Shown: positions 1-8,346 of the stretch, piece after piece
Layout: the number at the start of each line of letters is the position of its first letter
Numbering within the stretch: position 1 is the first letter of the stretch
Assembly (NCBI GenBank): GCA_945882415.1
Contig: CAMCWC010000003.1
Location: forward strand, 143,830 to 207,829
Length of the DNA: 64,000 nucleotides
Source of the DNA: Chthonomonas calidirosea
Lineage (GTDB): Bacteria; Armatimonadota; Fimbriimonadia; Fimbriimonadales; Fimbriimonadaceae
Direction: 5' to 3'
Made by a program: the position numbers and the translations under genes
Notes under the pieces: generated by a model
What the model saw: only the letters and a program-made list of their open reading frames with translations
What the model was told of the DNA's origin: nothing
The model's database searches: none

Positions 1-844
1 GAACGTTCGTGAAAACTCGATCTTCCGTGAGGCCCAATCGCTCGGAGGCTGATTCGATAATGCGCAGATTGGCCTGATGTGGCACGAACAGATCAACGTC
101 GTCCGTCGTCATGCCGGCCTTTTCCAGCACTCGCTCGCAGGCGTCGCCCATGGCCTTCACCGCGAACCGATAGACCTCGCGGCCATTCATCGTGATGCAG
201 GCCTTTTTGCCTTCGGCTTGGGGTGATCCGAACGGATACTTGCTGCCGCCGACTTCGATGGCGATGTGCAGAGCGCCCGCACCATTTGAGAACGTGGCGG
301 TCTCGATAAGTCCGCGATCAGTGTTCTCTTGACCTTCTACAACCACCGCACCCGCGGCGTCGCCAAACAGGACGCAGGTAGAACGGTCGGTCCAGTCCAC
401 TTGCTTACTCAAGCAGTCGACGCCGACCACGAGGGCATGGCGTACGCGGCCCGACTCAATGATGGCGGCAGCGACATCCATCGCATAGATAAAGCCCGCG
501 CAAGCGGCACTGACATCGAATGCGCTGGGGCAAGGAATGCCGAGGGCGTCCTGCACGTTACACGCGGTGGCTGGCCAAGGGTAGTCACCGGAGACAGTGG
601 CGCACAGAACTAAGCCGATGTCCTCCGGATCGACGCCGCTGCGCTCAATCGCTTCTTTTGCCGCGACCGAGGCTAGGAAGCCAGTGCCTTCGTGCGGAAG
701 CTTGCAGACTCGCCGCTCCTTGATTCCCGTTCGCTGAACGATCCATTCATCGTTGGTATCGAGAAACTGTGAGATCTCGTCGTTGGTCAGCACCGTTTCG
801 GGAAGGGCATGACCGATCCCTTTGATTACCGTTCGAAGTTTCAT
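1..844 (-). CDS. fabH: 3-oxoacyl-ACP synthase III (FabH), C-terminus beyond window
   Basis: Beta-ketoacyl-ACP synthase III condenses an acyl-CoA primer with malonyl-ACP to start type II fatty-acid synthesis. Translating the minus strand from the ATG at 842-844 gives about 281 residues with no stop. Visible marks are the N-terminal IKGIGHALPE strand, the catalytic-cysteine region VSAACAGFIYA (Cys near residue 114) and the histidine motif VPHQANLRIIES near residue 260. The remaining catalytic Asn and the C-terminus lie outside the window. The start ATG overlaps the plsX stop (ATGA), so the two are translationally coupled in a yceD-plsX-fabH operon. The family is very clear; only the end is missing. 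Confidence 0.95.
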   Translation of the reverse strand, partial: MKLRTVIKGIGHALPETVLTNDEISQFLDTNDEWIVQRTGIKERRVCKLPHEGTGFLASVAAKEAIERSGVDPEDIGLVLCATVSGDYPWPATACNVQDALGIPCPSAFDVSAACAGFIYAMDVAAAIIESGRVRHALVVGVDCLSKQVDWTDRSTCVLFGDAAGAVVVEGQENTDRGLIETATFSNGAGALHIAIEVGGSKYPFGSPQAEGKKACITMNGREVYRFAVKAMGDACERVLEKAGMTTDDVDLFVPHQANLRIIESASERLGLTEDRVFTNV

Positions 845-1836
845 GATGTGTGTAGGATGTCGCGGGCAACGGTCTCGCGGATTCGACCCATGAGGTCAGA
901 TTCGATTCCGCGCTGAGTGAGCAGCAAAGCGTTTTTGATGGCGCGCGAATTGCTTCGCCCGTGGCAGATCATGCAGATCCCGTTCAGCCCGAGCAGAGGC
1001 GACCCGCCGATTTCGGCGTAGTCCATGTCCTTGCGTAGCGGCTCCATGACTTGGCGGACGGGCCAGTACAGCGGGCGCATGAGCGGGTGATCGGGCACGT
1101 TCTCCTTGATGACCGAGACAATGAGCTCGGCCAAGCCTTCGCAGGATTTGAGAACGATGTTGCCGGTGAAGGCATCGCAGATCACAACATCGCACGGATC
1201 GAAGAACATGTCTTTGCCTTCGATGTTTCCGGCGAACCATGGGTACTGCTTCAGCAAGTCAAAGGTCTGCTTCGCTACCGCGTTGCCCTTTCCTTCTTCC
1301 TCGCCGACATTGAGCAGGTGAACCTTCGGGTTCTTTCGGCCATAGAGCCGTTCGGAATAGGCCCGGCCTAGCACGGCGAATTGCACCAGGTTGTGAGGTT
1401 CCGCATCGGGAGATGCGCCAGCATCAAGCAGCACGAAGCCACCGTGTTTGTTGGGGAAGAGGCTAACAATTCCTGGGCGGTGAATTCCTTCGACCTGTCG
1501 CCAGGTGAGAAGGGCAAACGCGGTTGTTGCACCGGTGTTTCCGGCCGAAACGAGTCCAAGCGCTTCACCGTCTTTGATCATCCGCGTCGCGACCATCAGG
1601 CTCGAATCCTTCTTTTTGCGGTACGCATCGGTTGGCTTGTCGTCCATCGTCACGATTTGCGTGGCATGGCGCAGGAAGACGTTGCTGGGCAAGGTGCTGG
1701 GCAGGAGCGGCTTAAGGACGGCAAGATCACCCACGAGATGCAGGGGCATGCGAATTTCCGGCGCGGCTAAGAGGACGCCCTCTACAATCGCCTCGGGGGC
1801 GTTATCGCCGCCCATTGCATCAATCGCGATACTCAT
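841..1836 (-). CDS. plsX: Phosphate acyltransferase PlsX
   Basis: PlsX makes acyl-phosphate from acyl-ACP, feeding PlsY in phospholipid synthesis; it is a peripheral membrane enzyme. The 331-residue product is full length for the family and starts MSIAIDAMGGDNAPEAIVEG, the PlsX signature. Other family blocks are SAGNTGATTAF, the DAGASPDAEPHNLVQFA region and CDAFTGNIVLKSCEG. Its ATG overlaps the end of the yceD-like gene and its stop overlaps the fabH start, so the three form one tightly coupled minus-strand unit. This is the widely conserved yceD-(rpmF)-plsX-fabH order. Confidence 0.97.
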   Translation of the reverse strand: MSIAIDAMGGDNAPEAIVEGVLLAAPEIRMPLHLVGDLAVLKPLLPSTLPSNVFLRHATQIVTMDDKPTDAYRKKKDSSLMVATRMIKDGEALGLVSAGNTGATTAFALLTWRQVEGIHRPGIVSLFPNKHGGFVLLDAGASPDAEPHNLVQFAVLGRAYSERLYGRKNPKVHLLNVGEEEGKGNAVAKQTFDLLKQYPWFAGNIEGKDMFFDPCDVVICDAFTGNIVLKSCEGLAELIVSVIKENVPDHPLMRPLYWPVRQVMEPLRKDMDYAEIGGSPLLGLNGICMICHGRSNSRAIKNALLLTQRGIESDLMGRIRETVARDILHTS

Positions 1837-2417
1837 TCAGTTTCTTCTCCGGCCTCAGACTTCTCGCTTGGCTCATCTTTCAACAGCCCAGCAAGCTTTT
1901 GAAATTCCGCACGCGCGGCTTCATTTTTCGTTTTTTGGAGTCCGCGTGCAATGGCAATAGGGCAATCGCCATCCCAGCCGTAGGTGCAAAGTGGCTGAAT
2001 TGGAATCTCCAACAGTAAGTTTTGGCGCAGCAAATTCTCGACGATAAGAGAATTTCCTTCAAAGAGTTCAAATGGTTCGTCCGGAGAGACCTTCGCGACA
2101 TCCTGATGGTTGAGCGAACTCGGGACACCCACAACCGGAAACTGTTCGTCCAGTTGGAATGAGATGGGTAGTTCCAGCGGCTCAGTGCATCGTGCGCACT
2201 CTAGAACCGCAGTTGTGGAGAATTCTCCACTGATAAGTAGTAAGTTGCCGGTACTCACGGCCTCCAAAAAACCGTCCAAAGGGGTGACCAGGTCAAGGTC
2301 CTCCTCTTCGTCCATTTCTGTGGAGATGTCAACTTCAATCCGTCGACCAGGGTGCTGTAGCACATCGTTAAGGTCGAGAAGTTCATCCCGTCGCATGGTG
2401 CGCGCGGAGTGTACCAT
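1833..2417 (-). CDS. yceD: YceD/DUF177 family protein
   Basis: DUF177/YceD proteins are linked to 23S rRNA accumulation and are usually encoded next to rpmF (L32). The 194-residue product has the family's central CARC motif (Cys74, Cys77) in a strand context, a later LLLEIPIQPLC segment (Cys144) and Cys152, so a four-cysteine metal site is possible (inference). An acidic C-terminal tail follows. The ATG at 2417 was kept because an AAAGGTGG-like ribosome-binding site lies about 12 bases upstream; an in-frame ATG seven codons later has none. Unusually, no rpmF lies between this gene and plsX: the two overlap by 4 bp. Confidence 0.85.
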   Translation of the reverse strand: MVHSARTMRRDELLDLNDVLQHPGRRIEVDISTEMDEEEDLDLVTPLDGFLEAVSTGNLLLISGEFSTTAVLECARCTEPLELPISFQLDEQFPVVGVPSSLNHQDVAKVSPDEPFELFEGNSLIVENLLRQNLLLEIPIQPLCTYGWDGDCPIAIARGLQKTKNEAARAEFQKLAGLLKDEPSEKSEAGEETE

Positions 2418-2500
2418 TCACACCGACATCCCACCTTTAGTCTCATTCTTTCGTCGGTACGACGTGGAGGCTGGTGCGTATGTGTATAAGTAGGTTCTGC

Positions 2501-3196
2501 ATGAAGTCACTCCACATCGCTCGCTTGTTCGTCGTTGCTGCCGCTGCGCTCTCCCAGATGGCCCACGCTGCCGATCCGGTCAAATTCAATCGCACTTATG
2601 AATTGAACAGTTCGGTTAAGCACAAGGTTGATCTCCAACTCAACATCGGTGGCCTCGAAGGCAACATCAAGTTCAACGTTGCCACCAAGGTCACGAAGGT
2701 TTCGCCAGAGAAGGTTGAATCCACCGCCATCATCGACGAGGTGACCGCAGAGGTCGGTGGCTCTGACCCAGGGATCCAGGCTGGAGATCTTGTGCGCGAG
2801 TACAACGATAAGCGAGACATCGTGAACGTTACGGGCGGAATTCAGGGTTCGGATCCGTTCCGACTCGCCCTCACCTTGGAGTTCTTTGCCCCAGCCGATG
2901 CGCTGACCGAGGGCAAGGAGGTCACTCAGACTTTGGCGGAAAACAAGACCGCGAGCATCAAGGCTCTGAAGATCGTAACTAAGCTGGTCGGCAAGGAAAA
3001 GGTCGGAGAAACCGAAGGCTTCAAAGTCGTTCAGAAGATCACGGAAGAAGGCGAAGGTGGTCTCACCACCGAATCGACCTTCATCGTTTTGGAGAACGGA
3101 AAGATTCTTTCGGTGGACGCAAAGTTCACAAACATGCCCATTCCGGCGGCCGGACAGTCGGCAACCGGCTCAATCAAAGCCAAGATCGTCGAATAA
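2501..3196 (+). CDS. Exported protein of unknown function
   Basis: I do not recognise a family. The ATG at 2501 is preferred over one nine codons upstream because it starts directly with a signal peptide (MKSLHIARLFVVAAAALSQ) with likely cleavage after AHA, and an AGG lies about 6 bases ahead. The mature part, about 205 residues, is rich in Lys, Glu, Val and Thr and looks all-beta, with alternating short strands and no cysteine or catalytic motif. It is divergent from the yceD operon and followed by a strong hairpin, so it is probably monocistronic. Likely periplasmic. Confidence 0.8.
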   Translation: MKSLHIARLFVVAAAALSQMAHAADPVKFNRTYELNSSVKHKVDLQLNIGGLEGNIKFNVATKVTKVSPEKVESTAIIDEVTAEVGGSDPGIQAGDLVREYNDKRDIVNVTGGIQGSDPFRLALTLEFFAPADALTEGKEVTQTLAENKTASIKALKIVTKLVGKEKVGETEGFKVVQKITEEGEGGLTTESTFIVLENGKILSVDAKFTNMPIPAAGQSATGSIKAKIVE

Positions 3197-3207
3197 CTTC
3201 AAAAATT

Positions 3208-3245
3208 GACGAGGCATGTGACCTTTCTGGGTCATCTGCCTCGTC
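3208..3245 (+). terminator. Strong hairpin, probable (bidirectional) terminator
   Basis: A 9-bp perfect outer stem (GACGAGGCA with TGCCTCGTC) encloses a second 5-bp stem (TGACC with GGTCA) just 11 bases after the stop at 3196. It is preceded by an A-run that would be a T-run on the minus strand; there is no T-run on the plus side. Best read as the transcript end of the 2501-3196 gene. Confidence 0.6.
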
Positions 3246-3266
3246 GTACACAAGGAGGGAGTGTGT

Positions 3267-3275
3267 TGCTATACT
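3267..3275 (+). promoter_or_regulatory. Extended -10 promoter candidate
   Basis: TGCTATACT matches an extended -10 (TG-n-TATACT) and lies about 45 bases upstream of the GTG start of the next lipoprotein gene. No good -35 is seen, which is normal for extended -10 promoters. Confidence 0.4.
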
Positions 3276-3319
3276 GTTCGCGAAGTCGATCAGTTTGGTA
3301 ACTCAAACACGACTTCAAG

Positions 3320-4735
3320 GTGAGCGCTTTGAGGAACTGGGCGTTATTTTCTATCGCGATTGTAGTGGGAGCCACAGGATGTGGCGGTGCTGGAGGCGGC
3401 TCTAGCTCTGGCGGTGCTGGCGGAGGCGGCGGGGTTGTCCCTGCGTCGGGTCCGAGGGTACTGCTTGAGTCTAAGCCGGGTCAGTTGGAACTATCGTTCC
3501 TTACGGGTCAGGGCCGTAGCACGTTTGCTCCTGGAGATACGCAGGCAAGCATCGAAGTGCCGGATTTCGTGGACTCACGAGGGGCGATTGTTCGCCCACC
3601 GTTGGATGCTCCGCTCCGCCTTCAGCTGAACGGCTATCAAAACTCTATTTTCCGCCTCAACGCGGACGTTTCCACCCTGACCGAGGCAGAAACCGGACGG
3701 CCGTTGAACAGTCGACTGTTCCAGTCGTACGAGCTCTCGGTTACTTCGATCCTGTCGGAAGGGTTCGACAGCTCGTTTGAGTCGTCGGACATTCGCGGTA
3801 TCCCATCCGTGGGCTACCCGATCAATACTCGGCTCTTCCCGGGCCGGTATTCGAACCTACAGCTTTTTGTGAACGACGCCATGTTCTCGGTTGAGACTGA
3901 TGTCGATTCGGGCACCTCGTTCTATCAGTTCAACGAGCCTGAATTCCAGAGAGCAAACGGATTGGATCTTTCTCCACGAATTTCCAGCTCGCTCAGCGAC
4001 TACCTGACCTTCGATCTTCGAGGAATGGCATCCGCGGACCGACCTAAGCTGTTGACCGGACGAGACGCCTTCCGCGTCTTCTTCAGCGGAGACAACTACG
4101 CCCTTGCTAGCGGACTCGGCTACACCGATGTTCCTGCAGGAGATCAGACGAACGGCGAGTTCAATGCGGTGACCCGCAACGACCTTGATCCAGATGCGGC
4201 AGCTAACAACTTGATCGACGGTAAGTTCTCGCTTCCGGGTCAGCTTTCGCTGGTCCCTGGAGTTCAGGGTTCGACCCCTGGAACCTACTCGCTGCTTCAG
4301 GTGAATCCTTCGGATCCGTTCCTGCTGTCGAGAATCACCTCGCTTCAGGGAATTTGGCGAGAGCACCACAAGCTTGTTGGCAACATGCCAGAAGCTATGG
4401 CGATTGCCTTCCCAAGCAGCCGAGACAATGAAGAGCAGGACGTTGTTCTGATCCGACAGACTCTTGAGCGAACCGGAAGCACCGTCACCGCGGCCCGCGT
4501 CACTCAGTTGTACTACGGCGTTCAGAACTTGAACACCGGACAGGTTCGACTGTATCCGCTCCGCAACTTGCCGACCGGTTCCAAGGTTGGAGAAGTGTTT
4601 GCCACCGTTGGCGACATCAAGGATCGCTCCGGCGCAGCCACCGTGTCGGTACAGCAAGCAAGATCGGCAACCCTTTCGGGTCTCGCCATCGCTGGCTTCC
4701 CAACTAGCGTTCCTCTCGTCATCTACCGCTACTAA
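3320..4735 (+). CDS. Lipoprotein of unknown function with Gly-rich linker
   Basis: No family recognised. The 471-residue product starts at a GTG and opens with a hydrophobic segment ending in ATGC, a lipobox with Cys21, followed by a Gly/Ser-rich linker of about 20 residues, so it is predicted to be a lipid-anchored surface or periplasmic protein. The body is rich in Ser, Arg, Leu and Thr, with many short predicted strands, and has no obvious catalytic motif. It occupies the position immediately upstream of dop where actinobacterial loci carry the proteasomal ATPase; the 16-bp gap to dop allows co-transcription, but no functional link can be seen. Confidence 0.75.
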   Translation: MSALRNWALFSIAIVVGATGCGGAGGGSSSGGAGGGGGVVPASGPRVLLESKPGQLELSFLTGQGRSTFAPGDTQASIEVPDFVDSRGAIVRPPLDAPLRLQLNGYQNSIFRLNADVSTLTEAETGRPLNSRLFQSYELSVTSILSEGFDSSFESSDIRGIPSVGYPINTRLFPGRYSNLQLFVNDAMFSVETDVDSGTSFYQFNEPEFQRANGLDLSPRISSSLSDYLTFDLRGMASADRPKLLTGRDAFRVFFSGDNYALASGLGYTDVPAGDQTNGEFNAVTRNDLDPDAAANNLIDGKFSLPGQLSLVPGVQGSTPGTYSLLQVNPSDPFLLSRITSLQGIWREHHKLVGNMPEAMAIAFPSSRDNEEQDVVLIRQTLERTGSTVTAARVTQLYYGVQNLNTGQVRLYPLRNLPTGSKVGEVFATVGDIKDRSGAATVSVQQARSATLSGLAIAGFPTSVPLVIYRY

Positions 4736-4751
4736 GTACGTAGAACCGAGC

Positions 4752-6209
4752 ATGATGCGCCCAATTCTCGCGGGCCTCGATACCGAGTATGGATTCTCGG
4801 TCGAGGCCCGTGGTGCTGAAAACCAGATTGAAGATTCACAAACGTTCGTCCGAACCTTTCCCGGGACAGCGTTTGTGGGCTGGGATTATCGGCACGAAGC
4901 TCCTCGATCCGACCTGCGCGGCTTTCGCCTAGACGCGCTTGCCTTTGACCCTGAGGACGCAAAGTTCGATGCAGGACGAACCTACGGCTCATCCGTCGAA
5001 ATCCGCTCCGATCGTGTTCTAACCACCGGTGGGCGATTTTATAACGACCACGGTCATCCCGAATACGCCACCCCTGAGTGCTTCACCCTACGCGGCTTAG
5101 TTGGCCACGAACTCGCGGGCGATGAGATTCTTCGGCAAACTGCCCGCGCCTACGAAGACAAGACTGGCAAGTCAGTAGCCCTGTACAAGAACAACACCGA
5201 TTTCCACGGCGCATCTTGGGGGACCCACGAGAATTACTTGGTCTCGCGTTCTGTCGGCTACGAAAAGCTTTTCAAGGGTGTTATGCCCATGCTGCTCGTC
5301 CGGCAAATCTTAACCGGCTCCGGCAAAGTTGGTTCCGAGACCGGCGCAAAGGTGCCGTACCAAATCAGCCAGCGCGCTGACTTCATTGTCGAACCCGCTA
5401 ACGCCGAGACCCTTTACCGCCGGCCGCTCTTTAACACCCGCGACGAGCCGCATTCTCGCCCGACCGACTTCATACGCCTCCACGTGATTTCCGGGGACGC
5501 GAACATGATCGCAGCCAGCACGTTCCGCAAGGTCGGGCTTGTTAAACTCGCCGTCGCCCTCACCGAAATCGGAGCGGCTCCGCTCTGGGACATCAAAGAC
5601 CCGGTGCGCTCGTTCCAGTCGATCAGCCGAGATGAGGGTTACCGCTTCGAAATTCCTCTAGCCAAGGACAGTTGGACCACCGCCGACGAAATCCTTGAGT
5701 CCTACTTCTCCGCCGCGGAACGATTCCTAGACCTTGACGAAGAACTGCAATCCATCATCGATGAGGGTCGAAAGCTGCTCCAAAGCCTGCGAACCGACTT
5801 TCCGTCGTTCGCCCGGACCGTCGACTGGGCGGCCAAGCGACAGATGCTGGAGATGTACATGCAAGATTCCGGAACAGACTGGAACGACCCCGCTCTGCGA
5901 TCTTACGACTTGGAGTACCACAACCTGAATGCGGACGAGAGCCTGCATTCAGCCCTAGTGGATATGGATCTAGTCGTGCCAAACCCTGAAGCGATCTGGG
6001 AGCCGGAGCATTCGCGGGCCTGGGTGCGTGGCTATGCGATTCAGAACTTTGCAAGCCACTTGAAATCCGCCGCTTGGCGATCGCTAACTTTTGAGGTCAA
6101 TGGCCAGCAAGAAGATGTGGAACTTTGGCCCGACCAGACGTACAATCTGGAACTGGACGCGCTTGCGAACGTAAATACGTTTATCCAAGCCATGAGAGAG
6201 ATGAAATGA
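4752..6209 (+). CDS. dop: Dop-like enzyme of the Pup/UBact system (depupylase/deamidase family)
   Basis: Dop and PafA are glutamine-synthetase-fold enzymes that remove or attach prokaryotic ubiquitin-like proteins on substrate lysines. The 485-residue product has the nucleotide-binding start GLDTEYGFS, the motif YNDHGHPEYATPEC with the conserved Asp, NNTDFHGASWGTHENYLVSR, and NTRDEPHSRP followed by RLHVISGDANM. It also has the WDYxxExPxxDxRGF stretch (about residues 43-58) that matches the Dop loop absent from PafA, plus an ISRD segment typical of Dop, so I assign Dop rather than ligase. The start is the first of two adjacent ATGs, 16 bp after the lipoprotein gene; the stop overlaps the UBact start. 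Because the partner already ends in Glu, deamidation would be unnecessary and hydrolysis is the likelier role (inference). Confidence 0.88.
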   Translation: MMRPILAGLDTEYGFSVEARGAENQIEDSQTFVRTFPGTAFVGWDYRHEAPRSDLRGFRLDALAFDPEDAKFDAGRTYGSSVEIRSDRVLTTGGRFYNDHGHPEYATPECFTLRGLVGHELAGDEILRQTARAYEDKTGKSVALYKNNTDFHGASWGTHENYLVSRSVGYEKLFKGVMPMLLVRQILTGSGKVGSETGAKVPYQISQRADFIVEPANAETLYRRPLFNTRDEPHSRPTDFIRLHVISGDANMIAASTFRKVGLVKLAVALTEIGAAPLWDIKDPVRSFQSISRDEGYRFEIPLAKDSWTTADEILESYFSAAERFLDLDEELQSIIDEGRKLLQSLRTDFPSFARTVDWAAKRQMLEMYMQDSGTDWNDPALRSYDLEYHNLNADESLHSALVDMDLVVPNPEAIWEPEHSRAWVRGYAIQNFASHLKSAAWRSLTFEVNGQQEDVELWPDQTYNLELDALANVNTFIQAMREMK

Positions 6210-6388
6210 CGGACGGAGATCGACTCACAAGACCGCTGAACCCTAGCCCAGACCGAAAGATGGGCGATGAATCTGGACCAAGTGCGCCCGACGTGCAGAA
6301 GCCGGAAGGCGGAAACGAACTCCTGCGCCGAATGAAGAAGATCGACCCCGATCAGGCGAAAAAATATCGCCAGCGGTCAGGCGAATAA
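6206..6388 (+). CDS. ubact: UBact, prokaryotic ubiquitin-like protein (60 aa)
   Basis: UBact is a Pup-like, probably disordered modifier found in several Gram-negative phyla with bacterial proteasomes. The 60-residue product is rich in Pro, Asp, Gly and Lys, has a segment NELLRRMKKIDPDQAKKY able to form the helix used for ATPase docking in Pup, and ends RQRSGE, i.e. the Gly-Glu terminus ready for conjugation through the Glu side chain. It starts at an ATGA overlap with dop and ends at a TAATG overlap with prcB, so all three should be made together. The dop-modifier-prcB order is identical to the dop-pup-prcB order of actinobacteria. Confidence 0.9.
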   Translation: MTDGDRLTRPLNPSPDRKMGDESGPSAPDVQKPEGGNELLRRMKKIDPDQAKKYRQRSGE

Positions 6389-7140
6389 TGGCAACTGCCT
6401 TCGCTGGTCCAGCCCGCGACTTTAGCGAGTTGGTGACCTTGGCCCCGATGGGTACGCACGACGAAGTTCACGGCACGACCGTGCTTGCCGTTCGTTACCG
6501 TGGCGGCGTCTTGATCCTTTCGGACCGCCGAGCCACCGCCGGAAACCTCATCATGTTCGACAAGGCCGAAAAGGTCCTTGCCCTTGATGACAAGATGGTC
6601 GTGGCCATCTCGGGTGCCTTTGCCAAGTCCATCGAGGTCTGTCGGTACCTCAAGCACAACTTTAAGTACTACCGTCGGGTGACGCTCAACGAGATGTCGC
6701 TGGAAGGGAAGCTCGCTGAAATCAGCCGAGCCCTCGCGGGCAATGCTCCCATGGCGATGCAAGGCATCGGCCTTTTCCTGCCGATCGTCGCGGCCTATGA
6801 CGAGAAGAAGGAAGACTTCGCCGTCTACTTCTTCGACGGAGCTGGAGCGCGATTTGAAAACGGAGCCTATGCTTGTGCAGGCTCTGGTTCGGAGCGAATC
6901 CGCGGCGTGTTTGAATACATCGCCCGCGTTAAGGGTCCATGGGAGAGCCGTGAGCTGGACGACGTGCTTATGGACGGGCTGGAAATGCTCGACATCGCCG
7001 CCGACCTTGATTCGGCAACCGGTGGATTCCAACAGTTGCCGCCAATCGTGCGCATCCTCGATCGAGATGGCAACCGGCCGGTCGAAGAAAAGCACCTGGC
7101 CGAGCTTGTCGGACAGGTGCTAGAACGGAAACGAGCCTAA
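6388..7140 (+). CDS. prcB: 20S proteasome beta subunit
   Basis: This is the Ntn-hydrolase proteolytic subunit of the bacterial 20S core. After a 29-residue propeptide ending in Gly29, the catalytic Thr30 (mature Thr1) begins TTVLAVRYRGG. Asp46 (mature Asp17, in SDRRATAG) and Lys62 (mature Lys33) complete the catalytic set, so it should be active after processing. The length of 250 residues is normal. It is coupled to UBact by TAATG. It is followed after 9 bp by a convergent gene, so no prcA or pafA follows as in actinobacteria; a partner alpha subunit must be encoded elsewhere or be absent. Not to be confused with the unrelated PrcB_C-domain protein at 49.5-50.4 kb. Confidence 0.95.
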   Translation: MATAFAGPARDFSELVTLAPMGTHDEVHGTTVLAVRYRGGVLILSDRRATAGNLIMFDKAEKVLALDDKMVVAISGAFAKSIEVCRYLKHNFKYYRRVTLNEMSLEGKLAEISRALAGNAPMAMQGIGLFLPIVAAYDEKKEDFAVYFFDGAGARFENGAYACAGSGSERIRGVFEYIARVKGPWESRELDDVLMDGLEMLDIAADLDSATGGFQQLPPIVRILDRDGNRPVEEKHLAELVGQVLERKRA

Positions 7141-7149
7141 GCTTCTAGC

Positions 7150-7653
7150 TTAGAACTTGTAACCAAGGAACAGGCCGAACGAGTTCGGCTGGACGCCGTT
7201 CTTCTTGTCGGCGAGGTACAGAGTTGCTTCGCCGATGAGGGACGTGCTGAGCTCGATTCCAACGCCGAGTCGTGCGCCAAGCACGGTTTCGGATCCGGCG
7301 AAATCGACGACGGTTGCGCCGAGACCGAAGAAGGCGTAAGTTCGATTTCCTTCCGAGTTAGCCTTTCCGAAGATTCGCTGGTTAAGAGCGATTGGGAAGA
7401 CCGATCCCTTGTCCTTTCCGAAAGTCTTAGCATGGTAATCGAGCGAGAGGTAAGTCTCGCCGCCCTTGATAAGAGGCGAAGTGAAGGTGTAGTCGATTCC
7501 AACGCCGAAGAACGTGCTGCTAACGTTCGAGTACGACGAGTCGATCGGGAAAACAACGCCGCCGCGGACGGTGAAGTTGTATGGATAGCCTTGTGCCTGG
7601 GCACCAGCCACGATGCCGAATGCGGCCACTGCCGCCCAAATTGCCTTATTCAT
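7150..7653 (-). CDS. Small outer-membrane beta-barrel-like protein
   Basis: The ATG at 7653 begins a clean signal peptide (MNKAIWAAVAAFGIVAGAQAQ, cut after AQA), with AGGAG 11 bases upstream; a longer reading upstream adds only a basic non-signal stretch. The mature 147 residues alternate hydrophobic and polar residues with many Gly and aromatic positions and end in YKF, a terminal Phe typical of outer-membrane barrels recognised by the BAM machinery. About eight strands could fit. Specific function unknown. It lies convergent to prcB with a 9-bp gap. Confidence 0.75.
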   Translation of the reverse strand: MNKAIWAAVAAFGIVAGAQAQGYPYNFTVRGGVVFPIDSSYSNVSSTFFGVGIDYTFTSPLIKGGETYLSLDYHAKTFGKDKGSVFPIALNQRIFGKANSEGNRTYAFFGLGATVVDFAGSETVLGARLGVGIELSTSLIGEATLYLADKKNGVQPNSFGLFLGYKF

Positions 7654-7800
7654 GTTTAAGTGTTCTCCTAACAAGAGGACGATTTCTCGGCCCCGTGCTC
7701 GCTCTCGAAGTCTGCAAATCGAGATGTTCATCACAATGTGACGAAGCACCCTAGTTTAGCTTCAACGAGCAACCCGTTGTACTAGACGTAAAATGAGGGC

Positions 7801-8346
7801 GTGCCGATCTTGAAACTAGCAGCAGAATCGAGCCTTTTATTGGTTGTTGATGTCCAAACCGAATTTCTGAAGGTCATTCACGGTGCCGAGCAGGTGATTC
7901 AACGCACGAGATTCTTGGCGGAGTGCGCCGCGCAGCTTGGCGTGCCGGTTGTAGCAACCGAACAAAACCCAGATCGACTCGGAAAGCTAGACCCTCAGAT
8001 TGCTGAGTTCTGTCAGGACGTGCGTCCTAAGATGGCCTTTTCTGCCGTGGAGCCGTTCGGCGAAAGCTACTTCACTTCGGCGGTCGTGGTCGTTGGTGTG
8101 GAGGCGCATATCTGTGTTGCCCAAACTGTTCGAGACCTTCGGGCGGCCGGCGTGCCGGTTGTCGTGGCCGCCGATGCCGTTTCGGCCCGGAGCCCAGAAA
8201 TGACCCAAAACGGGCTGGCCCGAGCCCGAGACTTTGGTGCCGAGATATCTCACACAGAATCCGTGGTCTATGAATGGATGTCGACCGCAGCGCATCCTAA
8301 GTTTCGGGATGTGTTGTCGGTCGTTAAGCGTTTCCCAGCGAGCTAA
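7801..8346 (+). CDS. Isochorismatase-family cysteine hydrolase
   Basis: Isochorismatase-like hydrolases cleave amide or vinyl-ether substrates such as nicotinamide or isochorismate. The 181-residue product has the family triad: Asp in LLVVDVQTEF (near residue 17), a Lys in VRPKMAFSA (near 77), and Cys in GVEAHICVAQTV (near 104). The TEQNPDRLG segment resembles the YcaC-like subgroup. The start is a GTG, as no in-frame ATG with family-compatible N-terminus exists. Its 3' end overlaps the convergent kinase gene by 23 bp. Substrate cannot be told from sequence. Confidence 0.87.
   Translation: MPILKLAAESSLLLVVDVQTEFLKVIHGAEQVIQRTRFLAECAAQLGVPVVATEQNPDRLGKLDPQIAEFCQDVRPKMAFSAVEPFGESYFTSAVVVVGVEAHICVAQTVRDLRAAGVPVVVAADAVSARSPEMTQNGLARARDFGAEISHTESVVYEWMSTAAHPKFRDVLSVVKRFPAS

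Noticed and set aside
4752..6209. Calling the GS-fold enzyme PafA (ligase)
   Set aside because: The WDYxxExPxxDxRGF stretch and ISRD segment match Dop rather than PafA; a ligase should be elsewhere.
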